From: Cryomorphaceae bacterium | GTDB lineage: Bacteria > Bacteroidota > Bacteroidia > Flavobacteriales_D > Cryomorphaceae | Assembly: GCA_003565555.1 (NCBI GenBank) | Contig: PXBH01000162.1 | Span: forward strand, 1-45,244 | Length of the DNA: 45,244 bases | Direction: 5' to 3' | Shown: positions 9,601 to 16,876 of the stretch, in pieces | Numbering within the stretch: position 1 is the first letter of the stretch | How the letters are laid out: every line of letters starts with the position of its first letter | Notes under the pieces: generated by a model | Database searches by the model: none | Told to the model about the DNA's origin: nothing | The model's input: only the letters and a program-made list of their open reading frames with translations | Program-made: the position numbers and the translations under genes

Positions 9601-9875
9601 TGGACCTTCTCGCCCATCGTATAGTCGAAGATGTCTTCAATCGACTGAATATTCTTCTCGGCAACCTTGCTGGTAAATTCTGCCAATTGCTGCCCCCCTT
9701 CATAGAAGTAGGCGTCGAATTTCTCAAACCGGTATTGCTGCCAAAGAAAGTCGCGGTACTGTACGCGGTTTTTACCGAACTCATTGTAAGAGCCTTGGTA
9801 AAACTGACCTGCTGAGGGCAGGGCTGCCGCCGCGGTGAGCAGCAGCAAAAAGATTTTGATCGGAAACCGCTTCAT
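6621..9875 (-). CDS. Large exported TolB-like protein: peptidase-MA-like N-domain, WD40-type propeller, C-terminal barrel
   Basis: The 1084-residue product starts with a signal peptide (MKRFPIKIFLLLLTAAAALPSAGQ). Roughly residues 40-290 resemble gluzincin (peptidase MA-like) domains: the LPEWFIEGL segment and a downstream GYALWEYVA...YG pattern are present. Where the family has HExxH the sequence reads RVLIN, so both zinc-binding histidines are absent. Residues of about 310-560 hold repeated propeller blades of TolB/PD40 type (ELSPDGNHAVYV, FSRDGSRIIFTSNR). A very acidic linker follows, then about 450 residues of amphipathic strands ending in Phe, as in outer-membrane barrels. The frame is open to 9932, but a -7 element at 9930-9937 and the signal peptide fix the start at 9875. 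The role is unknown; I infer an outer-membrane or periplasmic scaffold. Confidence 0.85.
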   Translation of the reverse strand: MKRFPIKIFLLLLTAAAALPSAGQFYQGSYNEFGKNRVQYRDFLWQQYRFEKFDAYFYEGGQQLAEFTSKVAEKNIQSIEDIFDYTMGEKVQFIVYNTQSDFKQSNIGITGDDAQNIGGTATIVGSKVFVFYDGDLKSFERQIREGISRVLINQILYGGGWRDVIKTSTLLALPEWFIEGLILYASKNVDNQADSRIKSGVLTGKYEKFNRLEGREAHLAGYALWEYVAMVYGENILPNVLYMSRVSRNVESGFLFVLGKSLETIIAEFLAYYRGEYAVADMVKEEIDLEPIPIKTRKDRRVTAFELSPDGNHAVYVTNIMGQYRVYHYDIQREKRKKILKAEHKLERIPDYSFPVFAWHPTSEAFTFITEWRGKLMLNTYNLGDGKTARREIFRLDKVLSMNYSPSGQQLIFSGVDNGQTDLYLYYLIGNRQERLTNDVYGAFEPSFSRDGSRIIFTSNRPDDTLRTKETVTRIPSNRDVFAFNLKTRSPYLERITDTPGLVEHHPYEYDDHRYTFTADYEGIVNRYVATYDSVISRIDTTVHYRYFTTAKALSNYRDDMLNYSANPATGSFGTMFFRKGKYEFYKGNFRDDGEGQAAVVSDEDGEDEEEDSSEEKFSEDGAELVTPIRLPPKSREGREVDTRNYTFEGEKKFDYRQETVTITEIPRKQQDYRPGRDGVTLLDSISLPGARNYNLNFAVDDVIAQLDNTYGVDFYQPISSPNNLNPGLSGLFRVGASDLFEDYKLTGGFRLAGNFDNNIYLVSLENLAKRIDKRFTGIRVSNRFQAGNQVIKVITYQGAYRMSYPVNEVFSIRGTGILRHDRYINLAVEQSSLRAPNTDFYYAGLKGELVFDNTRGLGLNLYQGMRAKVWAEYYRDPLNWDTDFIVVGGDFRHYTRIHRSLIWANRFGWSSSVGSERLLHYLGGVDNWLFPRSDNSIPVDMSQNFAFQTIGAPMRGFIYNARNGNSFAVVNSEIRLPFFKYLFDRPLKSDFLENFQIVAFGDAGSAWTGPSPFSPENAFNNTVIRRGDLTIEVENNRNPIVFGYGFGLRSRLLGYFVRVDWAWGIDDGTTLPSVFYLSLALDF

Positions 9876-9929
9876 TTCGATGAAGCGTAAAGATAGTGAT
9901 TTGACATCCTTACGGCCGTGGATTAAACT

Positions 9930-9937
9930 CAAAAATA
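9930..9937 (-). promoter_or_regulatory. -7 element (TATTTTTG) of the TolB-like gene
   Basis: This is an exact TAnnTTTG match with a TTA about 20 bases upstream at the -33 position. Transcription would begin near 9925, downstream of the longest open frame start at 9932, which supports translation from 9875. Confidence 0.55.
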
Positions 9938-9981
9938 TTAGGGACCCTTACTTCTGTTAACATTCTGTTTCAGCTTTTCCC

Positions 9982-9989
9982 TACCTTCG
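9982..9989 (+). promoter_or_regulatory. -7 element (TACCTTCG) of the MBL-fold gene
   Basis: It matches TAnnTTTG with one change (C for the third T), 18 bases before the ATG at 10008. The leader would be about 14 bases. The region is shared with the divergent TolB-like promoter. Confidence 0.45.
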
Positions 9990-10007
9990 TTAAAAATCGG
10001 AAAATCC

Positions 10008-10640
10008 ATGCTCACAGTCCGTGCTTTTACCTTCAATCCCTTTGCGGAAAATACCTATGTGCTCCACACCGAAAACGGTGAGGCGGTGATTGTGGACCCG
10101 GGTTGTTCCGATGCATCTGAAGAACGGACGCTCAGCGAATTTATTGAAAAGCGCAAACTCAGGGTGCGCGATATATTGCTCACCCATTGCCACATCGATC
10201 ATGTGCTCGGGCTGATGTATACCGCTGAACGCTATGAATGTACACCGCTCATCCCGAAGGCGGAAGTGTCTGTGCTCGAGGCGGCGGCCCGAAGCGCCGA
10301 GATGTACGGCCTTCCTTACAAGGGTACTCCGGAGGTGGCATTTTTTACCGAAAGTACCTATCGCCTGGGCGATGAGGTCTTAGAGATCCTTTCCGTTCCG
10401 GGCCATTCACCGGGGCATGTGGCGTTCTGTCACCGCGCTTCAAAGGCTTTGATCGGGGGCGATGTGCTCTTCAAAAGGAGCATCGGGCGCACGGATCTTC
10501 CCGGCGGAGACCACCAAACCCTGTTGGATTCGATCAGACGCGAAATATTTTCACTCGACGATGATGTGAAGGTCTACCCCGGTCACATGGAGCCTACCAC
10601 GGTAGGAGAGGAAAAGCAGTACAATCCTTTTCTGAACTGA
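10008..10640 (+). CDS. MBL-fold metallo-hydrolase (glyoxalase II-like)
   Basis: The 210-residue cytosolic protein has the complete dinuclear-zinc metallo-beta-lactamase signature: THCHIDH (59-65; ligands His60, His62, Asp64, His65), VPGHSPGHVAF (third-strand histidine near 135), the GGDVLF aspartate, and the C-terminal YPGHMEPTTVGEE histidine. It resembles the short hydroxyacylglutathione-hydrolase-like group that lacks the C-terminal glutathione-binding helices of true glyoxalase II. The substrate is therefore an unspecified thioester or ester. It is divergent from the TolB-like gene and convergent with the next gene (12-base gap). Confidence 0.92.
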   Translation: MLTVRAFTFNPFAENTYVLHTENGEAVIVDPGCSDASEERTLSEFIEKRKLRVRDILLTHCHIDHVLGLMYTAERYECTPLIPKAEVSVLEAAARSAEMYGLPYKGTPEVAFFTESTYRLGDEVLEILSVPGHSPGHVAFCHRASKALIGGDVLFKRSIGRTDLPGGDHQTLLDSIRREIFSLDDDVKVYPGHMEPTTVGEEKQYNPFLN

Positions 10641-10652
10641 GGATTCCGAAAT

Positions 10653-11504
10653 TTACCAAGGACTTTTTCCGTCAATCATTCCGAAAAGCGATTCGCTGTT
10701 GCGGCGCTTGGTGCCTTTGGTAGGGCATGCACGTCCGGCTTTTTTGTCGAGCAGGTACACCGATAGTCGGAAAAGAATGGGGCGATAGCGCGAGTTGAAT
10801 ACCCCCATGGTCGACTTCATGTCGTCAAACTGAATTACGGTGAGAATCGGGGTCTCCGCAGAGGGCACCAATAACAGGTTTTGCGTGAGCTTAAAGCCGA
10901 TACCGAAGCGGTAGTTGATCTGTGCGGCAAATCGGTCACTGATCATGGTAGTGATGGGCAGGTCGCGGTCGTTGTAGCGCATTTCAGAGCTGAACCTGTA
11001 ATCCACGTTCACCCCTACGGAATTTTGGAAAAATCCGAAATCGGAGAATTGCTTCACATGATTGGCACGAAAGCCCGCAGTGGCATAGTGGAAAGTAAAG
11101 TCACCGTCACCGCGCAGCACAAAAGGAGTCAGTCGGTTCGGATCGTCGAGTACCGCGTCGAAGCGCTCCACACCGCGGAGCGATTTCATGCCCAGAGAAA
11201 ACTCCACCGAATGCAGGTTGCGAAAGTGCTCCGTCAGGTAAAACCGACCTACCTCAATGCCGACCGCCGGCCTTCCCGCCCCGCGATATTCTACATCGTA
11301 AATGCGGTCATCGGGCGTAAACAGGCGCTGCGTAGCCGGCTTTAGTTGCGCACCGGTGAAAGTAATCATCGGAGCAATGATCCAACCTTTTCGGTCGTAG
11401 TTTCCGAAAGTGGGAAATACATCCCTGTGCTTCCTGTTCTGGGGCATCTGCGAGAAGGCCGAAGCCGGGAGCAGAAATAGGAGTAGATAAATAATCGGGC
11501 GCAT
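10653..11504 (-). CDS. Exported beta-rich hypothetical protein, likely outer membrane
   Basis: I do not recognise a named family. The 283-residue product begins with a signal peptide (MRPIIYLLLFLLPASAFSQ) and continues as alternating hydrophobic/polar strands with many aromatic residues (for example YRFGIGFKLTQNLLLVPS), consistent with a small outer-membrane barrel. The frame is open to an ATG at 11564 that overlaps the kmo stop (ATGA). That start would put 20 extra residues before the signal peptide, so I prefer 11504, 56 bases downstream of kmo. Translational coupling from 11564 cannot be excluded. Its place after kmo and kynU suggests cotranscription but not a shared function. The last 40 residues are basic and polar. 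Confidence 0.75.
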   Translation of the reverse strand: MRPIIYLLLFLLPASAFSQMPQNRKHRDVFPTFGNYDRKGWIIAPMITFTGAQLKPATQRLFTPDDRIYDVEYRGAGRPAVGIEVGRFYLTEHFRNLHSVEFSLGMKSLRGVERFDAVLDDPNRLTPFVLRGDGDFTFHYATAGFRANHVKQFSDFGFFQNSVGVNVDYRFSSEMRYNDRDLPITTMISDRFAAQINYRFGIGFKLTQNLLLVPSAETPILTVIQFDDMKSTMGVFNSRYRPILFRLSVYLLDKKAGRACPTKGTKRRNSESLFGMIDGKSPW

Positions 11505-11560
11505 GCGCGGAGTTTTTAGGTACTTCGGCAGCTTAAGAGGTGGTGCATATACGCCGTGCA

Positions 11561-12919
11561 TCATGCATTGGTTACCGCTTTTGCACCGTGTTTTTTCTCT
11601 AAGATGGCCTTGGCCAATTCAGGGTCGTCCCAGCGCTGCTCGATGTCGGGCAAATCCATAAAAGCTTCCATAATTTTGTCCTGCTCTTTTCCTTCGGCGA
11701 GGGCTTCGCTGTAGCGCCGGTGGCTGAAGGTGACTTGTGAGTAAAGCGGCATCCATGCTTTGGGGTGCTTTTCGTGCAGGCGGGCTTCGATTTTCTTCTG
11801 AAGCAAAAACTTCGGGTCTCCCACGAGGTCGCGCATTTCGATGTAATTGCGCATGGCCAATTCAGCGATCGCATCGGCATCGGGCTTTCTCAGGGTTTGA
11901 AATTCCGGGAGAATGCGGTCCCAGTCGTGGTTGTTTTTTTCTATCAGCCCGTCCAATACGCTGCAATCTTCAAAGCCGCTGTTCATGCCCTGTCCGTAAA
12001 AGGGTACGATGGCGTGTGAAGCATCCCCGATCAGGCAGGTCCGGTTGCGCACCCAGGGCATGCACCGAATAATGACCAAATCGGCCAGCGGGTGGCTTTT
12101 ATAATTTTCGGTCAGGTCGGGCATCATGGCGCTGAAATCCGGAAACTGCTCTTCGAAAAATCTCCGCACATCTTCATCTGTTTTCAGTGCTTCGAAGGAG
12201 TGCTCGCCTTCGTAGGGCATAAAGAGTGTGCAGGTAAAGCTTCCGTCGGCATTCGGGAGTGCGATGAGCATGTATCCTCCGCGCGGCCAGATGTGCAGCG
12301 CATTTTTCTCCATGCGAAACTCCCCGTTCGGTCCCGCCGGCAGGAGGAGTTCTCGGTACCCGTGGGGAATGTATTCTTGGCTGTAATTGAAGCGCCGCGT
12401 CTTTTGCATCTCCGCGCGTACCTGTGAGAATGCACCGTCGGCACCGAATATGAGGTCGGCTGTTTCTTCCGTTTCCGCGCCTGTTTCGGTGTGTACAAAA
12501 CGCGCCGTACTCTTCTCAAAGTCCACACCCACACATTTTTGATGAAAAAACAGCTCTACTTCATCCCTTTTTTCAGCCTCATCCATCAGTACGCAGTTCA
12601 GCTCTCCGCGCGATACGGAGTAAATGGCTTGTCCTTCCCGGCCGTAGGGCTGAAAGGTTTCTTTGCCTTTGATGTCATGGATTTGTCGTCCGTACATGGG
12701 AATGGCTACTTCTTCCACATGCCCGCGCACGCCGGCCAGTTCTACAGCTTTCCAGCCGCGTGTGCTGAGCGCCAAATTGATGGATTTTCCCGCGCTCATT
12801 TCGAAATTGCGCATATCCGGTCGCCTTTCGTACACTTTCACGCGGTATCCCCGCTTGGCGAGTATGACGGCCAAGAGCGAGCCTACGAGACCTGCCCCTG
12901 CTATGACTGCTTTTTTCAT
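11561..12919 (-). CDS. kmo: Kynurenine 3-monooxygenase
   Basis: This is an FAD- and NADPH-dependent hydroxylase converting L-kynurenine to 3-hydroxykynurenine. The 452-residue product has the FAD Rossmann motif GAGLVG (8-13), the EADG-like stretch LIFGADGAFSQVR (157-168) and the second FAD motif GDASHAIVPFYGQGMN (298-313), which matches the KMO-specific PFYGQGMNxGFED pattern. The length fits the bacterial enzyme. It lacks a clear C-terminal membrane anchor. It lies 111 bases downstream of kynU on the same strand, so the pair carries out consecutive steps from kynurenine to 3-hydroxyanthranilate. The tryptophan dioxygenase and 3-hydroxyanthranilate dioxygenase genes are not in this window. Confidence 0.95.
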   Translation of the reverse strand: MKKAVIAGAGLVGSLLAVILAKRGYRVKVYERRPDMRNFEMSAGKSINLALSTRGWKAVELAGVRGHVEEVAIPMYGRQIHDIKGKETFQPYGREGQAIYSVSRGELNCVLMDEAEKRDEVELFFHQKCVGVDFEKSTARFVHTETGAETEETADLIFGADGAFSQVRAEMQKTRRFNYSQEYIPHGYRELLLPAGPNGEFRMEKNALHIWPRGGYMLIALPNADGSFTCTLFMPYEGEHSFEALKTDEDVRRFFEEQFPDFSAMMPDLTENYKSHPLADLVIIRCMPWVRNRTCLIGDASHAIVPFYGQGMNSGFEDCSVLDGLIEKNNHDWDRILPEFQTLRKPDADAIAELAMRNYIEMRDLVGDPKFLLQKKIEARLHEKHPKAWMPLYSQVTFSHRRYSEALAEGKEQDKIMEAFMDLPDIEQRWDDPELAKAILEKKHGAKAVTNA

Positions 12920-12980
12920 AAGTTCTTTTTTCTCGGTAATGTGGCTCGAGCGTCTTCCGGGGAAGCGCTTCGCCGCTATG

Positions 12981-12988
12981 CGAATGTA
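12981..12988 (-). promoter_or_regulatory. Candidate internal kmo -7 element (TACATTCG)
   Basis: It is a one-mismatch TAnnTTTG in the 111-base gap between kynU and kmo, with a TTG 23 bases upstream. It could give kmo its own transcript with a leader of about 55 bases. Confidence 0.35.
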
Positions 12989-13030
12989 AGGTCTATCGCG
13001 CAGATATAATGCAAGAGCGCCCCTACTTGT

Positions 13031-14329
13031 TTAACGGCTCCCCTCTGCGCGCTCGACGGTTTCTTTTTCCAGCCCCCCGCGCAGCACAGTGCCGAACCGA
13101 AGTACGTCGGAAAAGGAATTGTATAGCGGTACCGGCGCGGCCCGGATCACATTGGGTTCCCGCCAGTCGGTGAACACTCCGTGGTCCGTCAGGTGGTTGA
13201 AGAGCTCCTTTCCGTGTCCGTGAGCAAAAATGCTGAGCTGACACCCCCTGCGATCGGGCGCTTCGGGGGTGATTATTTCCAGGTCTGCCCCCGTTTCCCG
13301 GGCGGCGGCCTCAGTCACCTCTTGAAGAAAAGCAGTGAGCGCAAGACTTTTTTTCCTCAAGGCCTCCATACCCGCTTCGGCAAATATGCGCAGGGATGCC
13401 AGGTGCGGGGCCATCGAAAATACGGGAGCGTTTGAAAGCTGCCAGCCTTCGGCGCCCTCCAGCGGGCGAAAACCGGGCTCCATCAGGAAGCGCGCTTCCT
13501 TGTCATGACCCCACCAGCCCGCGAAGCGCGGTAAGTCAAAATTCCTCGCATGCTTTTCGTGAACAAAGATGCCCGAAACGGACCCGGGGCCGCTGTTGAG
13601 GTATTTGTATGTGCACCACGCGGCAAAATCGACGTCCCAATCGTGGAGTTTCAGCGGTACATTACCCGCCGCATGGGCCAAGTCCCAACCCACCACCGCA
13701 CCTGCAGCTTTTCCCGCACGGGTGATGCGCTCCATGTCAAACCATTGCCCGGTGTAGTAGTTCACTCCGCCGATGAATACCAAGGCGATCTCATCGGCGT
13801 GTTCGGCAATCTTTGATTCGATGTCCTCCTCCCTGAGGCAGTGCTCTCCTTCGCGCGGTCCTATTTCTATAATTGCGTCAGCGGGATCATAGCCGTGAAA
13901 TTTTACTTGAGATGCCAGCGCATATTGATCGCTCGGAAACGCTTTTTCCTCACAGAGAATTTTGAAGCGCTTGCCGGCAGGCCGGTAAAAGCTCACCATG
14001 AGGAAGTGGATATTTGCCGTCAGTCCGTTCATGTGCACCACTTCCTTCTCACGCGCACCCACAATCTCAGCTGCGGGAGCCATCAGCAGCTCGTGGTAGC
14101 TTACCCAGGGATTACGTGCGCGGAAGTGACCTTCAACGCCGTATTTCCCCCAGTCCTCCAGCTCATCAAGCAAAGATTGTTTTGCCGTTACAGGCTGAAG
14201 TCCGAGCGAGTTGCCCGTGAAGTAGGCGCATTCAGTGCCTTCGGTCTCGGGAAAAAGAAATTGATTTCGGTAAGACGCCAGCGGATCGTTCTCATCTGCC
14301 CTGCGGGCTTTATCGCGTAGTGCTTGCAT
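13031..14329 (-). CDS. kynU: Kynureninase
   Basis: This is a PLP-dependent hydrolase that splits kynurenine or 3-hydroxykynurenine to (3-hydroxy)anthranilate and alanine. The 432-residue product has the family N-terminus ([11 protein letters not shown], 36-46), the cofactor aspartate in WDLAHAAGN (215-223), and the Schiff-base lysine Lys242 in [12 protein letters not shown]. The FAGWWGHD and [11 protein letters not shown] segments are also typical. Full length. With the downstream kmo it points to a kynurenine route used for NAD synthesis or tryptophan breakdown. It is divergent from hemL; its best -7 element lies at 14396-14403, inside the hemL leader region. Confidence 0.96.
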   Translation of the reverse strand: MQALRDKARRADENDPLASYRNQFLFPETEGTECAYFTGNSLGLQPVTAKQSLLDELEDWGKYGVEGHFRARNPWVSYHELLMAPAAEIVGAREKEVVHMNGLTANIHFLMVSFYRPAGKRFKILCEEKAFPSDQYALASQVKFHGYDPADAIIEIGPREGEHCLREEDIESKIAEHADEIALVFIGGVNYYTGQWFDMERITRAGKAAGAVVGWDLAHAAGNVPLKLHDWDVDFAAWCTYKYLNSGPGSVSGIFVHEKHARNFDLPRFAGWWGHDKEARFLMEPGFRPLEGAEGWQLSNAPVFSMAPHLASLRIFAEAGMEALRKKSLALTAFLQEVTEAAARETGADLEIITPEAPDRRGCQLSIFAHGHGKELFNHLTDHGVFTDWREPNVIRAAPVPLYNSFSDVLRFGTVLRGGLEKETVERAEGSR

Positions 14330-14352
14330 AGGGAGGAGCCGTATTTAAATTG

Positions 14353-14360
14353 TAAATTTG
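14353..14360 (+). promoter_or_regulatory. -7 element (TAAATTTG) of hemL
   Basis: An exact TAnnTTTG match lies 50 bases upstream of the hemL ATG; no good -33 partner is seen. Transcription would start near 14365. Confidence 0.5.
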
Positions 14361-14395
14361 CGCCCCGAAAGAGACATACAGGCCGCAAACGGCAT

Positions 14396-14403
14396 CAAAG
14401 GTA
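14396..14403 (-). promoter_or_regulatory. -7 element (TACCTTTG) of kynU
   Basis: An exact TAnnTTTG match on the minus strand is placed just before the hemL start codon. Transcription would begin near 14391 and run across the predicted hemL start site, giving overlapping antisense leaders of about 25 bases. Confidence 0.45.
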
Positions 14404-14410
14404 GTCAAAG

Positions 14411-15709
14411 ATGAAAAGAGATAAATCGCATGCACTTTACGAAAAAGCACTCAACTTATTCCCCGGAGGAGTCAACAGTCCCGTGCGGGCCTTCAAGGCG
14501 GTAGGCGGTAATCCGCTTTTCATCGAGCGCGGGAGCGGCAGTCGGCTTTACGATGCCGACGGGAATGCGTTTATCGATTTTTGCTGCAGCTACGGCCCGC
14601 TGATACTCGGCCACGCTCCCGAGGAGGTGACGGCAGCCGTGACGGAAACGGTGAAAAACGGAACCACCTTCGGGGCGCCCACGGTGCTGGAAAATGAATT
14701 GGCCGAGCTTATTCTCAATCACCATAGCTATATCGAGAAGATACGCTTTGTAAATTCAGGCACGGAAGCTGCCATGAGCGCCATTCGGCTCGCACGCGGA
14801 TTTACGGGCCGCAATAAGATCATCAAGTTTGAGGGCTGCTACCACGGCCACGTAGATGCCCTCCTTGTGAAGGCGGGGAGCGGACTTGCCACACTGGGCA
14901 CCTCTGATTCGGCGGGTGTGCCGGATGCTTACGCGAGTGAGACCGTCGTTCTGCCCCTCAATGACCGCGAAGCCGTGGAAACCGCCGTCAAAAAATACAA
15001 AGGCGACATCGCGGCCATTGCTATCGAACCTATTCCCGCTAACAACGGTCTGCTGCTGCAGGGCAAAGAATTTTTGCAGTTTCTGCGAGACGTCTGCGAT
15101 CGCGAGGGAATTGCCCTCTTTTTTGACGAGGTGATTTCGGGTTTTCGGGTGGATTTCGAAGGTGCCGCAGGGTATTACGGTATACGCCCCGACCTGATTG
15201 CTTTCGGAAAAATCATCGGCGGAGGACTCCCCGTGGGAGCCTACGGTGCAAGAAATGAGATTATGGCCTGCGTAGCTCCGGAAGGCCCCGTGTATCAGGC
15301 GGGCACCCTCAGCGGCAATCCTGTGGCGATGGCTGCCGGGTTGGCCCAGATTAAGGCCTGTCTCGCCCCCGGATTCTACGAAACACTTGCTGCCAAAACT
15401 TCCGGTATGGCAGCGGGCATCAACGATTATGCCCGATCAAAGGGCTATGCGTTCAAAGTGGTGCACATCGGCTCGATCTTCTGGGTGGCTTTCACCGAAA
15501 AGTCCGAAGTTCGGGCGAGTGCAGAGATCGATGCTAAAAAGATGACCCCGCTCTTCGGTCGGCTGCATGCAGCGCTCTTGGAGCGCGGCGTCTACATCGG
15601 CCCTTCGGGATATGAGGTTGGTTTTGTGTCCCGTGCACATAGTGCGGAAGACTTAAAGACAGCAGAAAAAGCTTTTTGCGATGCGCTTGATCAGGTCTTT
15701 ATAAATTAA
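14411..15709 (+). CDS. hemL: Glutamate-1-semialdehyde 2,1-aminomutase
   Basis: This PLP enzyme converts glutamate-1-semialdehyde to 5-aminolevulinate, the C5-pathway precursor of heme and other tetrapyrroles. The 432-residue product contains the typical N-terminus (LFPGGVNSPVRAF, 16-28), NSGTEAAMSAIRLAR (115-129), the GCYHGHVDALLVKAGSG segment (142-158), the cofactor aspartate in FFDEVISGFR (237-246) and the Schiff-base Lys267 in AFGKIIGGGLPVGAYG. The length matches the family. It is a stand-alone gene with a likely terminator just after the stop. hemA and hemB are not in the window. Confidence 0.97.
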   Translation: MKRDKSHALYEKALNLFPGGVNSPVRAFKAVGGNPLFIERGSGSRLYDADGNAFIDFCCSYGPLILGHAPEEVTAAVTETVKNGTTFGAPTVLENELAELILNHHSYIEKIRFVNSGTEAAMSAIRLARGFTGRNKIIKFEGCYHGHVDALLVKAGSGLATLGTSDSAGVPDAYASETVVLPLNDREAVETAVKKYKGDIAAIAIEPIPANNGLLLQGKEFLQFLRDVCDREGIALFFDEVISGFRVDFEGAAGYYGIRPDLIAFGKIIGGGLPVGAYGARNEIMACVAPEGPVYQAGTLSGNPVAMAAGLAQIKACLAPGFYETLAAKTSGMAAGINDYARSKGYAFKVVHIGSIFWVAFTEKSEVRASAEIDAKKMTPLFGRLHAALLERGVYIGPSGYEVGFVSRAHSAEDLKTAEKAFCDALDQVFIN

Positions 15710-15711
15710 CC

Positions 15712-15738
15712 GGTGCGCTGCCGTGCACACCCTTTTTT
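15712..15738 (+). terminator. Probable hemL terminator
   Basis: A short GC stem (GGTG...CACC, with an alternative GTGC/GCAC pairing) is followed directly by six T (15733-15738), starting three bases after the hemL stop. The stem is short, so confidence is moderate. Confidence 0.45.
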
Positions 15739-15769
15739 ACACGTATCCCGTTCGGCCCGGAAATTTGGT

Positions 15770-15777
15770 TATTTTTG
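15770..15777 (+). promoter_or_regulatory. -7 element (TATTTTTG) of first paralogous exported gene
   Basis: An exact TAnnTTTG match with TTCG at 15751-15754 upstream. Transcription would start near 15782, only 12 bases before the longest-frame TTG at 15794, which favours the later GTG start at 15872. Confidence 0.5.
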
Positions 15778-15871
15778 ACCGGTCAGGAGTGCCTTGAAAA
15801 TTAAGGGTTGCCGCGTATTCAGCGTTTTTCTCCCTCTTGTCAGGCCCTCTGCGAATTTAATCTTCCCCACC

Positions 15872-16750
15872 GTGAAAAATCAATGCGCCGTACTTTTCTC
15901 ATTTTGTCTGCTCTGTTCTGCTGCATCGGTTGATGCGTGGGCACAATATTCACCCGAAAAGCCGCAACCCGCCCAATTTGAGTTCTATCTGAGCGGCGGA
16001 GGCGCCGCAGGCCTGACCAACTCGGTGGGTATGGCCGACTTCCGCGCCCTCATGCCGGAGTCCGATTTATTGAACCGAGATTACACCGGTTTTAATCGTT
16101 TTACAGACAGGTATTACGGTTCGGGCAATGTCTCTTTCGGCGCCGCATTTCATCCGTTTCTCAAAGAGGACGGAACCCGTAAGAACATTAAATTTCGGGT
16201 GGGTTTCACCCGTTTTGATACTGAGTCACACGGTTTCAGAATGCGCAGCAACGTGCGTACAACGATCGATACACTGGTATCCGAGACTTCAGGTCGCACC
16301 TTAAACGTGGATTCCGTGCGCGAGCAAAACTTTTCCGCCGTGGCGCGTGCTGTGCACTATTGCCTCGACTTGGGTGTGCAGTTCGACAGCGACTGGGAAA
16401 GTCGGTGGAAGGGATATGTCGGTGCAAATGTATCCTTCGGAATTGCCCTCGACCGGGAGGTGAACGTATCGCTCACCGATTGGCGGTACAATGATTTCGA
16501 CGGAGACCGCTTCGACAGTGATAATTACAGTACTGAAGAAGAGTTTTTGTCCCTGCCGAATACCTTCAGCTTTACTGCCGGTGTCTTTGCGGGCATCGGT
16601 TGGCAAGTTTCCGACGAACACCCCTTTTGGAGTAATATTTCTCTCTTCGCCGAATGGCGTCCGAACATGTTTATCTCGCGATCATCGGAATTCGGAACCT
16701 ATGTTACACCGATTTCATTTTCGCATTTCGGTATCCGAATCCGGGCCTGA
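15872..16750 (+). CDS. Exported beta-rich hypothetical protein, tandem paralog A
   Basis: I do not recognise a named family. From the GTG at 15872 the product is 292 residues with a clear signal peptide (MKNQCAVLFSFCLLCS, cleavage near AWAQ). The longer frame from TTG 15794 would bury this in a 26-residue extension. The mature part is strand-rich. It shares ordered blocks with the next gene: a DFRALMPESD block, a RVGFTRF...SH block, IDTLVSETSGRTLNVDS, an HYCLDLGVQFDSDWESRW block, an EWRP block and a terminal GTYVTPISF...GIRIR block. Near-equal lengths and the same domain order show tandem duplication. The alternating strands and the end in a charged-aromatic strand suggest an outer-membrane barrel (inference). 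Confidence 0.75.
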   Translation: MKNQCAVLFSFCLLCSAASVDAWAQYSPEKPQPAQFEFYLSGGGAAGLTNSVGMADFRALMPESDLLNRDYTGFNRFTDRYYGSGNVSFGAAFHPFLKEDGTRKNIKFRVGFTRFDTESHGFRMRSNVRTTIDTLVSETSGRTLNVDSVREQNFSAVARAVHYCLDLGVQFDSDWESRWKGYVGANVSFGIALDREVNVSLTDWRYNDFDGDRFDSDNYSTEEEFLSLPNTFSFTAGVFAGIGWQVSDEHPFWSNISLFAEWRPNMFISRSSEFGTYVTPISFSHFGIRIRA

Positions 16751-16827
16751 TCCCCTCTTTCGGGCTGTTTTGTTTTTGTCCTTTACGAGAAAATCAGCGC
16801 AGATAAGCTACGTTTCGGGCTTCACTG

Positions 16828-16858
16828 TTTGCGTTTTGACCGGAGCGGTTTAGCTTTA
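16828..16858 (+). promoter_or_regulatory. Promoter of second paralogous exported gene
   Basis: TTTG at 16828-16831, a 19-base spacer and TAGCTTTA at 16851-16858 closely match the Bacteroidota -33/-7 layout. The last base of the -7 differs. The GTG start follows 18 bases later. Confidence 0.5.
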
Positions 16859-16876
16859 CCCTGAAAAATCCTGTCT

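Noticed and set aside
11561-14329. kynU and kmo as part of a secondary-metabolite cluster
   Set aside because: There are no synthases, carriers or tailoring enzymes nearby. The pair fits primary tryptophan or NAD metabolism.
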